A stretch of DNA of 64,000 nt from Acanthosoma haemorrhoidale (GCA_930367205.1 OV884012.1:53217239-53281238), one strand, 5' to 3'; shown: positions 47,595 through 59,441, counted from the stretch's first letter. A program made the numbers and translations. Notes: generated by a model not told the origin, from the sequence alone.

Positions 47595-49020
47595 TTGATG
47601 AAGAAGGAAATAGAATATCAGGTGGCAAAATTATTACAAAATGATTTAATTGAAGAGTCTTATAGTCCATTCGCAGCCCCCGTGACCCTAGCATTCAAAA
47701 TAGCTGAAAACAAGCGATCAAGATTATGTATAGATTTTCGTGAATTGAACAAACTAGTTATACCACAAGCTCAACCATTCCCATTAATAGATGATTTAAT
47801 AATACAAACAAGAAACTGCAAATACTTCACCACACTAGATATAAATTCCTCTTTTTGGTCAATTCCATTACGCATTGAAGATAGACAGAAAACAGGATTT
47901 GTCACATAAGAAAGGCACTTCCAATGGACATGCCTACCCTACGGTTTAAAAACATCACTAGCTATTTTCCAAAAAATTTTATCCAGCATCTTAAGAAAAT
48001 TTAAAAGACTTTTCAGAAAATTATATAGATTACATCTTAATTCTTTCGAAATCATTCACAGAACATATAGAACATATAGAAAAAGTAATAAAAGCGATAG
48101 TCAATGAAGGTTTCCGATTCAAATTTAAAAAATGTACATTCGCAGCAGAATCAGCAAAATACCTTGGACACATAATACAACACAATACAGTAAGACCAAT
48201 AAAGGACAACTTAATTTCAATAAAAAACTTTCCAACTCCAAAAACCCAAAAGAACATCAGACAATTTTTAGGAAAAATTAATTTTTATCACGAGTATATA
48301 CCAAAAAGCTCGATATTGCTAGATCCACTCCATAAATTATTAAGGAAAAATGATAAATTCTTATGGACGGAAGATTGTGAAAAATCCTTTGCAGAAGTAA
48401 AGAAATTGCTATGTTCCCAACCAGTGTTAGAAATATTTGATAATGATTTACCAATAAGAATTTATACAGATGCATCTCTAGACGGTATTGGTGCAGTTTT
48501 GAAACAAGTACAAAACAATGGAAAAGAAAAGCCAGTAGCATACTTTTCAAAAAAATTAAGCAAACCGCAAAAAAGGAAAAAAGCAATTTATTTAGAGTGT
48601 TTGGCAATCAAAGAGGCATTAAAATAATGGCAATACTGGTTAATTGGAAGAAAATTCACTGTATTTTCAGATCACAAACCATTAGAAAATTTAAACATAA
48701 GAGCAAGAACGGATGAAGAACTTGGTGAATTAACTTACTATTTGTCACAATACAATTTTGAAATTAAATACATTCCGGGAAAGGATAATACCGAAGCAGA
48801 TAGTTTGAGCAGAAACCCGGTATTAGAACCAATTGAAAATAAAGAAGAAATCCTAAAAATAGTTAATTTGAAAAAAATACAAGAAATTAAAAAAGATCAA
48901 GAGGAAAATAGAATATTACAAAACAACAAAACAAAATTAATAGAAAAAGATGGAGTGTTCTATAAAAAAGTAAGAAATAAAGAAAAGAAAATTTTATCTG
49001 AAAACTTAAGTTCAAGTTAA
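47595..49020 (+). pseudogene. RT and RNase H of element C, broken
   Basis: The RT starts well (EIEYQVAKLLQNDLIEES, SRLCIDFRELNKLV, FTTLDINSSFWSIPL) but a TAA at 47907 replaces a sense codon, and a frameshift near 48010 moves the reading to another frame. The active-site motif there reads YIDY instead of YIDD, so the second catalytic Asp is lost. RNase H (48316-48627) has FLWTEDCEKSFAEVK, IYTDASLDGIGAVLK and PVAYFSKKLS. A TAA at 48625 interrupts it before TVFSDHKPLENL and YIPGKDNTEADSLSRN (to about 48820). A partly open stretch upstream (47309-47644) is not recognised as gag. Confidence 0.85.
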
Positions 49021-49872
49021 GTTAACTTAAGAATTCATTAAAGAAATACATTCTGAATGGTGCCATATAGGAATTAAACAAATGATGAATAGGGTATGCC
49101 CTTATTATACAGCAAAAAATATAACTGCAGATATAAAAAAAAGTATGTAAAACCTGTGAAATATGTATTAAAAACAAATCCAGAGGGCAAGAAAAATATG
49201 GGCTAATGTCACAACTAGGGCCAGCAACAAAACCATTCGAAATAATGTCAATCGACACTATTGGAGGTTTTGGAGGACAACGATCAACAAAAAGATACCT
49301 CCACCTGCTTATTAAACCACTTCACAAGATATGCATTCATTTCAACATCAAAAACTCAGAGTGCCACTGACTTCATCAAGTTAGTAAATAATGTGCTGGA
49401 AACAGACAAAATAGGAATAATACTTACAGATCAATACCCAGGAATCAACTCAAGAGAATTCAAAGATTTCCTAAGGGATAAGGAGGTTCGATTGACATTT
49501 ACAGCAGTTAATGCACCCTTTTCCAGTGGTTTAAATGAGAGACTAAATCAAACTCTAGTCAATAAAATCAGATGTAAAATGAACGAAAAAGGGAAGAAAA
49601 GAGCCTGGACAACAGTCACTAAAGAATGTGTGGATAAATATAATGAAACAGAACATACAGTAACTGGTTTTCCACCCAAGTATTTATTAGATGACACAGA
49701 TACAAGCATTTTACCTGAAGAATTAAAAAAAGGGAACAATAAAGAAAACTGGATGAATGACAGTAAATTAGCCTTAGAAAGAACAAAAAAGTCTCATAAA
49801 TATAACAAGAAAATATTTGATAAATCAAAAAAACATTGGGAATTTAACACAGGACATACAGTATATATATAA
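49021..49872 (+). pseudogene. Integrase of element C, broken
   Basis: The zinc-binding part (49030-49180) shows a His pair (SEWCHIG) and CKTCEIC but is split by a frameshift near 49145. The core follows with NHFTRYAFIST, ILTDQYPGINS and LNERLNQTL, so the second catalytic Asp and the Glu region are visible. The first Asp lies in IMSIDTIGG just before 49261, in another frame. It ends at TAA 49870 after GHTVYI. Similarity to element B integrase is clear (IGGFGG and the following basic segment). Confidence 0.82.
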
Positions 49873-50073
49873 AATGGCAACAAATTAAACAGGAATAAAC
49901 TAGATGAATTAAAAATTGGCCCCTTTGAAATAACAGAAAAGATATCAAATTAAATATATAAAATAAAAACCGAAAGAGGAAAGCAAGAAACTGGATTCTT
50001 TTACATAACAAAATTACTTCCGATATTACCAGACTGAAAATTTTCAAAGAATTTTTACCTCAGAGAGGGGAGA

Positions 50074-50390
50074 TGTAATGAGAGTGTTCTCTCTTTAATT
50101 TGAATTTGCCGTGTTACTTCCACTGGCTGCCACCAGATGGAGCAGCAGTTATCAGATAGAGAAGGTTATGTGAGGTAACAGAACATGTAAATAGTGTGTA
50201 AAATAAAATAGTGCGAATAGAGAATTGATAGTTATAAACTGTAATTGTCGTTTCTTTGTTTACAGGTAAGATTGTGTAAATGAATATTAATAATTGTTAT
50301 AATATAATATATAGTGAATAAAATTGCTAACTTTGTTTGTAGAGAAACTGATTTCAGTTTATTCACCCTACCTTCAATAATTGTCTTACA
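50074..50390 (+). repeat. 3' LTR of element C
   Basis: 317 bp, starting TGTAATGAGAGTG directly after the purine tract and ending TTGTCTTACA followed by TA repeats. See the 5' copy for differences. Confidence 0.92.
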
Positions 50391-51059
50391 TATATATATA
50401 TAAATTAAAAATGGCCTGTTACCTACGTACATATTTTTCTATTTTATTATTGTTATGTTATATAACAGCAGAGGAGAGGATAATACCGAAATCTTGCATA
50501 CATACAAGATATATACATTAATTATGGGTGCGGAAACTACAACAGAATCTAATACAAGAGGGGGAGCTTCAAGACGGACCTTCCCATCGGGTAAATGTAT
50601 TTGTATGTTAATGGCCTAATCAAACTTGGGATTATCCCAGCCTAACTTGGGGCATGATACTTTTAATTGAGTTGCTTCCCCCATCTGATTCAGGTTGACT
50701 CAACGAGGAAGTAAAAATACTTATACACTAATTATCAACTAATATACCATCAACATAAAATGATTCTTTATACGTATAAATATTGTTTTAATTTGTTTCC
50801 TCCCTTAATAAATGGTGAGTTTTGAATAAACGAAACAAGATATTAATGTATAGATCACACAGCATTGACACTTAGCTTAACCTCATACTATTTTTGTATT
50901 GGTGTAGAATCTGCCTTATTTTCCGTACTGTTTCGTCATCGAAGAGAATGCTCTAAGCAATTTACAAACTACTGCTACGTTCGATCGTTGGCTAATGTAT
51001 TTTTCAATACATAAGAATAATACCAATATATATTAATATATCTAATTTATATAAAATAT
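50391..51059. other. No gene assigned
   Basis: A TA run, then AT-rich DNA with one GC-richer patch at 50530-50720 that has no readable frame. Confidence 0.45.
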
Positions 51060-52150
51060 ATTAAATTTTTTTTATTAATTTTTTTTTTATTTCAAAACCT
51101 CAAACAAAACATATGTAATGTACAAAAATAAATAATACAATAATGGAGATACAATTTTATCCTCTTCCTGCATTTACATGCATTTGGAGGAGTGCATAAT
51201 ATAATAGATTTGTGTTGCGGTTAAAAGTACTCAGTCTCATATTCACACTAGGTGATGAGGATCACCTTCTATTTGTCACCGACACCAAACTCTAAACACT
51301 AGGAACAAAACAAAACAAACTAAATCTCTACCTAGAACCTAGGACTAGAGTGTTCCAGCCGCGACAGCGTCCTGCCATCGATGGGGGAACGGAGCGGGGG
51401 TTATAGTGTTAAACACCGGGTTTGTTAAATATTGTAATGAGTCGAAAAATTTGATATGTCTACGCTGGATGAATTCATCCACCGTAGGCAGTTCAAATAT
51501 CTCATGCAGCTCACTGTTTCTTCGCTGCTCGAATGAAGTACCTCTGACCACTTTCATCAGTATATCGTTTTGGAATTGTTGGAGTTTCTTTGCTGTCGTA
51601 TACGTCAGATAACGAAATAGCGGTGCACCATACATCAGAGTAGGCCTTAGTATGCTCTTGTATATCAATAGCTTGAGACGCAGTGATAGATTGGGGGAAG
51701 TTAATAAGTGCGTAAGCCGGTAAGACTTCATGCGTGTATGCTTCAACTTCTTCGCAAAATGGTTACTAAAATGGAGGTGTCTGTCCATTTTAATTCCCAG
51801 ATGTACTAGGTTGTTGGCTGGTGAATTTTTCTCTGTTCCTACTATGTAACTAGTAGGGAGCGGGCTTTTTCCCTTTTGAAAAGAGAAAATTACACAGTCA
51901 GTCTTACCCGCGTTTACGGAGATATTGAGTCTCCCCAGTTTCTCACTGATCTGGTTACAGGCTACTTTAGCCTGTCTAAGAGCTACCTTGGCACTCATGC
52001 TGCTACTATACACCACTATGTCATCTGCGAAAGCAGCAACTTTATTTTTGACCGGTATTTAACGGTATTTTTGTACCGGGCTCCGACAATCTCAGACGTG
52101 AATACGTTGAATAGTACAGGGGATAAGACGGCTCCTAAAGTATATTAAAG
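51060..52150 (-). mobile_element. Second Jockey-like LINE family, 3' part
   Basis: Minus-strand element with an oligo-T end on the plus strand (51065-51095), a 3' UTR and the C-terminal part of an RT ORF. The protein is only distantly like that of the main Jockey family here, so it is a separate family. The upstream gag-like pieces on the same strand at 52.4-54.3 kb may belong to the same insertion, with the endonuclease region lost. Confidence 0.75.
51345..52016 (-). pseudogene. RT C-terminal part of the second LINE
   Basis: The 223-codon open stretch begins within the codons following the active-site motif AFADDIV, which is readable just upstream in the same frame. An in-frame TAA about a dozen codons before it, and a frame change from GAVLSPVLFNVF (about 52130), break the palm. 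Recognisable parts are SEKLGRLNISVNAGKTD, HLGIKMDRHL, LKLLIYKSILRPTLMYGAPL and a thumb of usual length ending in AAGTL. The family would use it for target-primed reverse transcription. This copy cannot be active. Confidence 0.78.
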
Positions 52151-52439
52151 GTATCAATCGATCATTTTACCTACCTTACCAAAAACCACGCCTCTGCGCA
52201 CAAGTCGAATAATTAAAATAATTTATTTGGGATGTCATTTAATTATTAAAAATACTTATCTTTTATTGCCTTATCAAATTCCGAGGGTACTTCGTTAACG
52301 TAAAATGATAATACCATACAATTGACAAATATCGATTCAATTTAATCTTGTTCAATACAAGTTTAAAGTATCTTAGTTATTTATCATGGTGATCAATAGA
52401 AGAAATTTATTTAATATAGATAAAATATGTTTTTATACT

Positions 52440-52949
52440 CATTCTTCGTCCTAAAACTCCAGACTTCCGTCCTCCGCCTCGTTCTAGAAAGAAGCGAGGG
52501 GCACTCGGGCTCATCCCCAAAAGAAGTGAGAGCTTCTTCTTGCATGTCTTTTCTAACCAGGTTAGATTCTCATCAATAACGTTGATTTCATCCCGCCTAG
52601 GCGAGCGGTCTGTTCTTTGAGCAGGTCAAAAAAAAAAGGGGGTGTTCTTAACATCTTCAAACCAAGTGAGTATGTGATTTTCACACCTTTCGGATACCGT
52701 CCTGTTATTTGGACCATCTAGCCCGTGACCTGATTTCAACGTTTACTTCTGTTCCTCAGTGACACCACGGTTATTTATATTGCTCGTCCCTTGCCACTTT
52801 TTGATACCCACGTTACTATTGATAGCCACCCTCGGCAAATCAGCTTTACATTTACCGACCGATAGCTGCTGATTAATGTTACTACATGTATCACATTGAT
52901 TGAGGCCAATGTACTTATTCATTTGTTTCTCCAAGCCATAAAATTGCAT
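52440..52949 (-). pseudogene. Possible LINE ORF1 tail, decayed
   Basis: An ATG at 52949 opens a 68-codon frame (to 52743), hydrophilic with a CDTC pair. Downstream minus-strand frames stay protein-like with scattered stops to about 52440. It lies on the same strand as, and between, gag-like sequence (53.7-54.3 kb) and the RT (51.3-52.1 kb), so it may be the variable tail of that LINE's ORF1. No direct family motif is seen. An unrelated host exon is possible. Confidence 0.3.
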
Positions 52950-53744
52950 TTACTCCTGCCCGCTTAAAGCTGAGAACATTATAACGATGGAACCAGAAAC
53001 AAAATATTCATGAAAATGAGTGTCGAAAATCTGTTGTGTGAAAAGGATCAAAAAAATCAATTAAAAAAATAATTCATCTTTTTTTATTTTCATCATTAAA
53101 TAATTTTCAATTTTCCATAAAAAAGAGTACTTTTGAGAGTTCATTTTCGTTTGCATTAAACCAAAGTTTGGTGAATAAACGCCTTGAAGGGAAATACTTG
53201 ATAATTATTAATTGATAAATATTCAAAATAGGAAGAAAGAAAAAATGCCACATCTTAAAATGGTTTACAAAATTTCCTGCATGAAGGCAGAGGGGACAGA
53301 CATGAAAATTGTTTTTCTCATATGCATCATTTCGTGTTTCTTTCATTGATGTTTCAATTGCTTGTTTGAAACATGCCAACACTGCCCGGATATAAAAAAA
53401 ATTGTATATATTTTAACAATAACGATGCTTACTTAAAATTCATGACATCGGGCTTCCTCCAGAACCTAGAATAACTAGAACCTCAGGGAATGTAGAAAGC
53501 TTTAATCTCTTGTTGAGAAAGTTTAATAGTCTAAGCCTCTTTTATTTTTATTTGCTATACTTCTGTTTTGGGTTGAAGATTTTATATTTTCAAATCTGAC
53601 ATGACGTAAAGAACTAAACAATTTCTGTGAGGTCTTAGTGAGAGAATAATCAATGAGGAACTTGGCATTTGACGTGAAATTAATGCTTACTTTGATAAGC
53701 ACCTTGCTAACATAGTTAGGTAGGCATTAGGCGCAAAATTTTGT
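52950..53744. other. No feature seen
   Basis: AT-rich DNA that separates the two gag-like parts. It may be a later insertion or simply decayed element sequence. Confidence 0.4.
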
Positions 53745-54256
53745 TTCCACGCTCTATAACGCCGCCTAGTGTGACCGTACCCCTAACAATTCAGGCACAT
53801 TGGGATGCCCCATTTATCGTGAAATATGCTCACTCTATAGAGCACATTATTGATGTGACGGACCTGCCTCATCTTATACACTGACGGCAGGTGTGTGGTC
53901 ACCGATGACCAGGATCGGTTCGATCTCGGTCTTAGTACGATCGGATCGGCGTAATCGATTTACATCAATTATGCCTCCTATAGTTGTTATATGGGCTTTT
54001 ATCTCCTCGATCGGATGAGTGAGATCGAAGCCGCGAAGTAGGAATTTTTTATTAGGCTTAGTTCTTTGGGGGGCAAAAGTATGAAACGGGATATTTAGTT
54101 CCCGGATAACAGCGATGGCTTGCTGCTGGTCTTGGGAGCTGTGGCAGAACACTTTTGTGTCCTACTGGCTTTGAACTACTTTGTAGTTCTGCACATTATT
54201 TTTAGCTAACAGCCTGGTGAGGTCGTAGCTGTTAATACGGCCTAATATTAGGGGGT
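53745..54256 (-). pseudogene. Jockey-type gag (ORF1) fragment
   Basis: Minus strand. The stretch PNKKFLLRGFDLTHPIEEI, preceded by AIAVIRELNIPFHTF, is the conserved region before the zinc knuckles of Jockey-clade gag. A second part near 53870-53750 has HDKWGIPMCLNC, then a TAG in place of a Gln codon, then GYGHTRR, which is the start of a CCHC knuckle. The 5' side is cut at 54257 by the start of a plus-strand Jockey copy. Stops at about 53870 and 54165 show that it is dead. Confidence 0.65.
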
Positions 54257-54257
54257 T

Positions 54258-55256
54258 ACACTGCAGTCCTGTCAACCCATCCAGACCCTGATATAGCATC
54301 CCAAAACCTTCAAAAACACATCGACGAGATCGAGTATTGGTGCAACCAATGGCGAATCAAAGTCAATGAAGGAAAATGTTCCCACATAACCTTTACCCTC
54401 TGCCGCAAGTCCTGTCCACCAGTCTTTTTAAATTCAATTCCTCTCCCTGTGTCTGAGACAGTACGGTATTTAGGCTTCCATCTCGACAAAAGACTGACAT
54501 GGAACCCACACACGAGGCTAAAAAGACAAGAACTAAACAGACGCTTTGGACAACTGTACAGACTACTTCGAAGGACATCCCACCTCTCAATAGAAAACAA
54601 ACTACTTATTTACAAGGTTATACTTAAGCCAATCTGGACATACGGAATAGAGCTATGGGGGACAGCAAAAAAGTCGAACATCAAGCGCATCCAATGCTTT
54701 CAATCAAAAGTCCTAAGAACAATAGTAAATGCCCCTTATTACGTCAGCAACAAAACCCTTCACAATGATCTGAATATACCCTATATTCTTGAACTCATCC
54801 CTTCCAAGTTCATAAAATTCCATAGTAACCTATCCAACCACCCTAATTTCCTAGCACAGTCATTGCACTGCACCACTCACCCCTAAAATCCTCTTCGGAG
54901 ATTAAAACGGCAGTGGCCTTGTGACCTGCTATAACTAAGTGATAGTGGGAGTTCTGGCAATGGCCAGTTCCTCTAATCATGTCCTGAGCGTCTGTGGCTC
55001 TCGCGCTCTTGGTCAGCCTCCGCTGGCTTATCCAGTGACGCGGCTGACGTAGGAGCGTGGGGGAATCCCCAAGACTCCGCTCCCTCCTTCGCATGCGAGG
55101 GAGATGACCCTTGTTGACTTGGGGGGCCTCTGGGCTGTTTGTAAATATTGTCTGAATGAGCGAGTGAATGATGAATTGTAAATATAGTATGAATGATGAC
55201 ATTTATCTCAATTACTCATTGCCTAATAAAAGCCAGATTGTAATTTTATCTTAATA
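54258..55256 (+). mobile_element. Jockey LINE, 5'-truncated (copy h)
   Basis: Starts within the RT at ACTGCAGTCCTGTCAACC and runs through the end of ORF2 (stop at 54884-54886) and the 3' UTR to TTATCTTAATAAATT. It matches 56732-57730 of copy i with only a handful of substitutions per kilobase. The start lies against the gag fragment of the other LINE, so it probably inserted there. Confidence 0.9.
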
Positions 55257-57737
55257 AATTGATCCCAACTGAAATCCTGATCTCCTTGACTTCTTTTTCT
55301 ACAATAGTTTAGGAACACTAAACTATTCACTCAAGCGCCTCGATGACCTCTCCTCCGACCATAGCCCCTTATTATTAACCATTTCCCTAAATCTAATTCA
55401 CAAACTGCCTCCTCCTTCATTTATTAGGGGCCCAGTGGACTGGGACCACTTCCGCCAGATTCTTACAGACTCTGTAGACCTCAAAGTACCTCTGAAAACA
55501 TCCCAAGACCTAGACGATGCAGTGCATTCCTTCACTACTCTGATCCAGAGGTCGGCCTGGGAGGCATCGTCACCCCACCGTCACCTAAAAATTCACAATC
55601 AAAATCCTTTACCTCAGTATCTCAAAGACCTAATCAAATCCAAACGCCACTCAAGAACAGTGTGGCAAAGATCCCGACATCCTGCTGATCGTCGCTCATA
55701 CAATCAGTACTGCAGGCTGGTAAAGCGGCAATTGGCATCCTTCCGTTCCGATTCTTTCAATTCCTATCTCTCCTCCCTGTCTACCACGGACAACTCCTTA
55801 TGGAATCTAACTAAGAAAATCCTAAAATACCATCCTGTTTCACACCCACTCCGTCGTGATGATGGGTCCTGGGCGGCTTCGGATGGCGAGAGGGCGGAAG
55901 AATTTGCACTGCATCTTTCCCATACTTTCACTCCTCATCTTACTCCTCAAAACAATAATCACCGTCCAACTGTTGAAGATTTCCTCACTTCACCTATCCC
56001 TCTCTCACTACCACCAAAAGCCGTTAACCCCTCCGAGGTTAAATATCTTCTGAAAAAACTACCTTACCGAAAATCTCCAGGATATGATCTCCTTACTCCT
56101 CGAATCCTCCAACAACTTCCTCCTAAAGCCATAATCTTCCTAACCTATATATATAATTGCATTATCCGAACGACGCACTTTCCTCTCCTCTGGAAACATT
56201 CCATTATTGTCTTATTCGCCAAACCCGGTAAACCACCCAATGACGCCTCATCTTACCGTCCAATTAGCCTATTCCCTATCCTCTCAAAAATATTTGAAAA
56301 ACTCCTATTAAAACGCCTACTTCCAATTGTTGAATCCAAAAACCTTTACCCTACTCATCAGTTTGGTTTCCGCCAACGACATTCCACAGCTCAACAAGGC
56401 CTTCGCGTTGTTGATCACATATCCTCAGCCCTTGAAACCAAACAGTATTGCACTGCTGCCTTTCTGGACATAGCTCAAGCTTTTGACAGGGTCTGGCACG
56501 CAGGCTTGCTTTACAAGCTCAAAGGATATTTACCGCAAACCCTATTCCTAATCCTACAATCCTACCTTTCAAACCGTTTCTTCCAAGTCCGCTGTGGTTT
56601 AGAATATTCTAACTACTATCCCATTAAAGCAGGAGTTCCACAGGGCAGCGTCCTGGGTCCCACCCTCTATAATCTATACACCGCTGATGTCCCCTCTACC
56701 ACCAATACCTTCTTGGCAACATTCGCAGACGACACTGCAGTCCTGTCAACCCATCCAGACCCTAATATAGCATCCCAAAACCTTCAAAAACACCTCGACG
56801 AGATCGAGTATTGGTGCAACCAATGGCGAATCAAAGTCAATGAAGGAAAATGTTCCCACATAACCTTTACCCTCTGCCGCAAGTCCTGTCCACCAGTCTT
56901 TTTAAATTCAATTCCTCTCCCTGTGTCTGAGACAGTACGGTATTTAGGCTTCCATCTCGACAAAAGACTGACATGGAACCCACACACGAGGCTAAAAAGA
57001 CAAGAACTAAACAGACGCTTTGGACAACTGTACAGACTACTTCGAAGGACATCCCACCTCTCAATAGAAAACAAACTACTTATTTACAAGGTTATACTTA
57101 AGCCAATCTGGACATACGGAATAGAGCTATGGGGGACAGCAAAAAAGTCGAACATCAAGCGCATCCAATGCTTTCAATCAAAAGTCCTAAGAACAATAGT
57201 AAATGCCCCTTATTACGTCAGCAACAAAACCCTTCACAATGATCTGAATATACCCTATATTCTTGAACTCATCCCTTCCAAGTTCATAAAATTCCATAGT
57301 AACCTATCCAACCACCCTAATTTCCTAGCACAGTCATTGCACTGCACCACTCACCCCTAAAATCCTCTTCGGAGATTAAAACGGCAGTGGCCTTGTGACC
57401 TGCTATAACTAAGTGATAGTGGGAGTTCTGGCAATGGCCAGTTCCTCTAATCATGTCCTGAGCGTCTGTGGCTCTCGCGCTCTTGGTCAGCCTCCGCTGG
57501 CTTATCCAGTGACGCGGCTGACGTAGGAGCGTGGGGGAATCCCCAAGACTCCGCTCCCTCCTTCGCATGCGAGGGAGGTGACCCTTGTGGACTTGGGGGG
57601 CCTCAGGGCTGTTTGTAAATATTGTATGAATGAGCGAGTGAATGATGAATTGTAAATATAGTATGAATGATGACATTTATCTCAATTACTCATTGCCTAA
57701 TAAAAGGCAGATTGTAATTTTATCTTAATAAAATTGT
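55257..57737 (+). mobile_element. Jockey LINE, 5'-truncated but open RT (copy i)
   Basis: Follows copy h directly, head to tail, starting GATCCCAACTGAAATCC inside the endonuclease. It has the complete RT and the 3' UTR ending TTATCTTAATAAAATTG. It is the best-preserved copy of the family in the window. There is no long A-tail. Confidence 0.92.
55273..57360 (+). CDS. Jockey ORF2: endonuclease C-terminus and reverse transcriptase
   Basis: One frame is open for about 695 codons after a TGA at 55270 (also present in the 9.2-kb copy). It begins in the endonuclease end (LDDLSSDHSPLLLT). Numbering from codon 55435, the RT has RKSPGYDLLTPRILQ near 213, SSYRPISLFPILSKIFEKL, AFLDIAQAFDRVWH, GVPQGSVLGPTLYNLY, and the active site FADD at 430-433. 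The thumb includes YLGFHLDKRLTW and LLIYKVILKPIWTYGIELWG. It ends SLHCTTHP. There is no proper start codon, because the element is 5'-truncated, so expression as a functional protein is unlikely even though the catalytic core is intact. Motifs and C-terminus are those of the Jockey clade. Confidence 0.9.
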   Translation, partial: NPDLLDFFFYNSLGTLNYSLKRLDDLSSDHSPLLLTISLNLIHKLPPPSFIRGPVDWDHFRQILTDSVDLKVPLKTSQDLDDAVHSFTTLIQRSAWEASSPHRHLKIHNQNPLPQYLKDLIKSKRHSRTVWQRSRHPADRRSYNQYCRLVKRQLASFRSDSFNSYLSSLSTTDNSLWNLTKKILKYHPVSHPLRRDDGSWAASDGERAEEFALHLSHTFTPHLTPQNNNHRPTVEDFLTSPIPLSLPPKAVNPSEVKYLLKKLPYRKSPGYDLLTPRILQQLPPKAIIFLTYIYNCIIRTTHFPLLWKHSIIVLFAKPGKPPNDASSYRPISLFPILSKIFEKLLLKRLLPIVESKNLYPTHQFGFRQRHSTAQQGLRVVDHISSALETKQYCTAAFLDIAQAFDRVWHAGLLYKLKGYLPQTLFLILQSYLSNRFFQVRCGLEYSNYYPIKAGVPQGSVLGPTLYNLYTADVPSTTNTFLATFADDTAVLSTHPDPNIASQNLQKHLDEIEYWCNQWRIKVNEGKCSHITFTLCRKSCPPVFLNSIPLPVSETVRYLGFHLDKRLTWNPHTRLKRQELNRRFGQLYRLLRRTSHLSIENKLLIYKVILKPIWTYGIELWGTAKKSNIKRIQCFQSKVLRTIVNAPYYVSNKTLHNDLNIPYILELIPSKFIKFHSNLSNHPNFLAQSLHCTTHP

Positions 57738-59441
57738 TTGAAAATTGAAAAAAAGTTTATATGAACAGCTTTTTTTACGAGATTTTATGGTGATGTTCTC
57801 ATAAACCACGGAGGAGTAAATTTCAGCCACTCAAGTCTTTGAAAATCGTCATATTAGCCAGCCGATACCTCCCCGCTACCTGGAGTCAGCCTGGTACCTC
57901 ATCTATAGTTAGGTGTATAAAGAATGTTGAGGTAGCTGGTGTACGAAAAGTTAGTGTCGGATTTGGGTAGCTTTATTGCTTACTCTTTTTTTTTTGTCCC
58001 ATAAATATGTTGAAATTAGCATGAGATCGTCTTTCAGCGTTTAATAACAAGACTTCTGAAATAGGTTTATGTGATAAGAAATAAAAAAAAAATTTAAAAA
58101 CCAATTCGTAAACGTTGTGTTCTCTTGAATCTACCTGCTAGCTGCTGTTGAACAGTTTAAGGAGAATAAATTAACCTTAGTATATTTTATTAATGTTAAA
58201 TTTTAATAAAATATTTCACTTAGAAAACTGATGTAACTTAATCTCTAACATTAAATAATTGCGATTAGCAGTTCCAATAGAAAAGTAATGAAACAAGTTC
58301 ATCAAAATTGTATGCTCTTGAAGTATCCAAATGCCACTAAGGCTTATTATTAAACATAATAATAATGGTTGATTTGGTTTCATATTGATTTATTTAATAG
58401 CAGTTATTATAATGCTGATTATCATATTAATTAAAGGTTTAGTTCCTAATCAATTAATTTCAATAGGCCGAATCGCGATTATTGTCATGCCACAGATTTT
58501 AAATAAATCAGATGATTAACAACTAAAAAGGGTTACAATATAATCTGATTAAAAAATAAAAAAATAAGTTAATTGAGAATTTATAAATTTGAATTTGAGA
58601 ATTTTCCCGTATTTGTGCTCCGTAAGGAATAACATTCTTTGAAAATACTTTTATATATATCTCAGAAACTAGAGTTACGATTGGTATAAGGTATAAATTG
58701 TCGTCAAAAAATGGTGAGGTAACTAACCAATCTATGGATTGATTTTACATTTAATCTTGTATTGTTTTTCGAAATTACACATCAATAGTATTGGAGCTCC
58801 AAGTTGCCTGTTTCAGATTTTATGTATTACTTTATTTATAGTTGTTATTCTTGTCATCTTGAGATACTGCGCATACAGTTTTGTTGGTCCTTTTTTTTTC
58901 ATCGTTGTTAAGATGTATGTATACAGAATTAAGACTTCTTGTGGGAATTATTAAGAGTGTGAATAGTGGGATATGTGTTTGTTTCCATTAGATCGAGCGT
59001 CAAAAAATGCTCATAAAACGTACGTCACTTGGCTAGATTGTACGAGAACGAATTTCAACCTCCCCCCCCCCCCCAATAAAAACGCCCTTCCTCCAGACAA
59101 ATTTTTATGGAATCTTTTCATTTTCATAACAAATTAAACCTTTTTTTATCAAGTTTCCTCATCTGATCAATTTTTTCTTTTTTTTTTCGTTGGGTTTTTG
59201 GTAATATTTGGCCTCTATTATAATTACGTATTTAATTCTTGTGAATATAATACATACGATATAAGAAAAAAAAGAGACGTGACTAACTAATCTAAGAATT
59301 GATTTTACATTTAATTGTATTATTTCTTTTTTAATTTGGATGCGTTAATAGTAGATTGTTTACAGGGCCTATCAACAAGTGAAATGTGTAGGATGTAGAA
59401 TAAGAACAAAGCTTCTTAAGTAGGAATATATTTTTCTCTAT
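57738..59441. other. No gene seen
   Basis: AT-rich DNA. The open stretch at 58739-58954 starts at TTG and is hydrophobic low complexity. A C-run lies at 59060-59074. It includes the 3' flank of the cysteine-rich peptide gene. Confidence 0.45.

Larger units (their letters stand above)
47003..50390 (+). mobile_element. Decayed, gag-less Ty3/Gypsy element (element C)
   Basis: 3388 bp with LTRs of 316 and 317 bp that differ at roughly a dozen positions by eye. The internal 2755 bp hold RT, RNase H and integrase remnants in order but no gag, no protease motif and no clear primer-binding site after the 5' LTR. A purine tract (GAGAGGGGAGA) precedes the 3' LTR. TA repeats flank both sides. The pol has several stops and frameshifts. 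It is related to element B by its integrase and is much older than element A. Confidence 0.88.
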
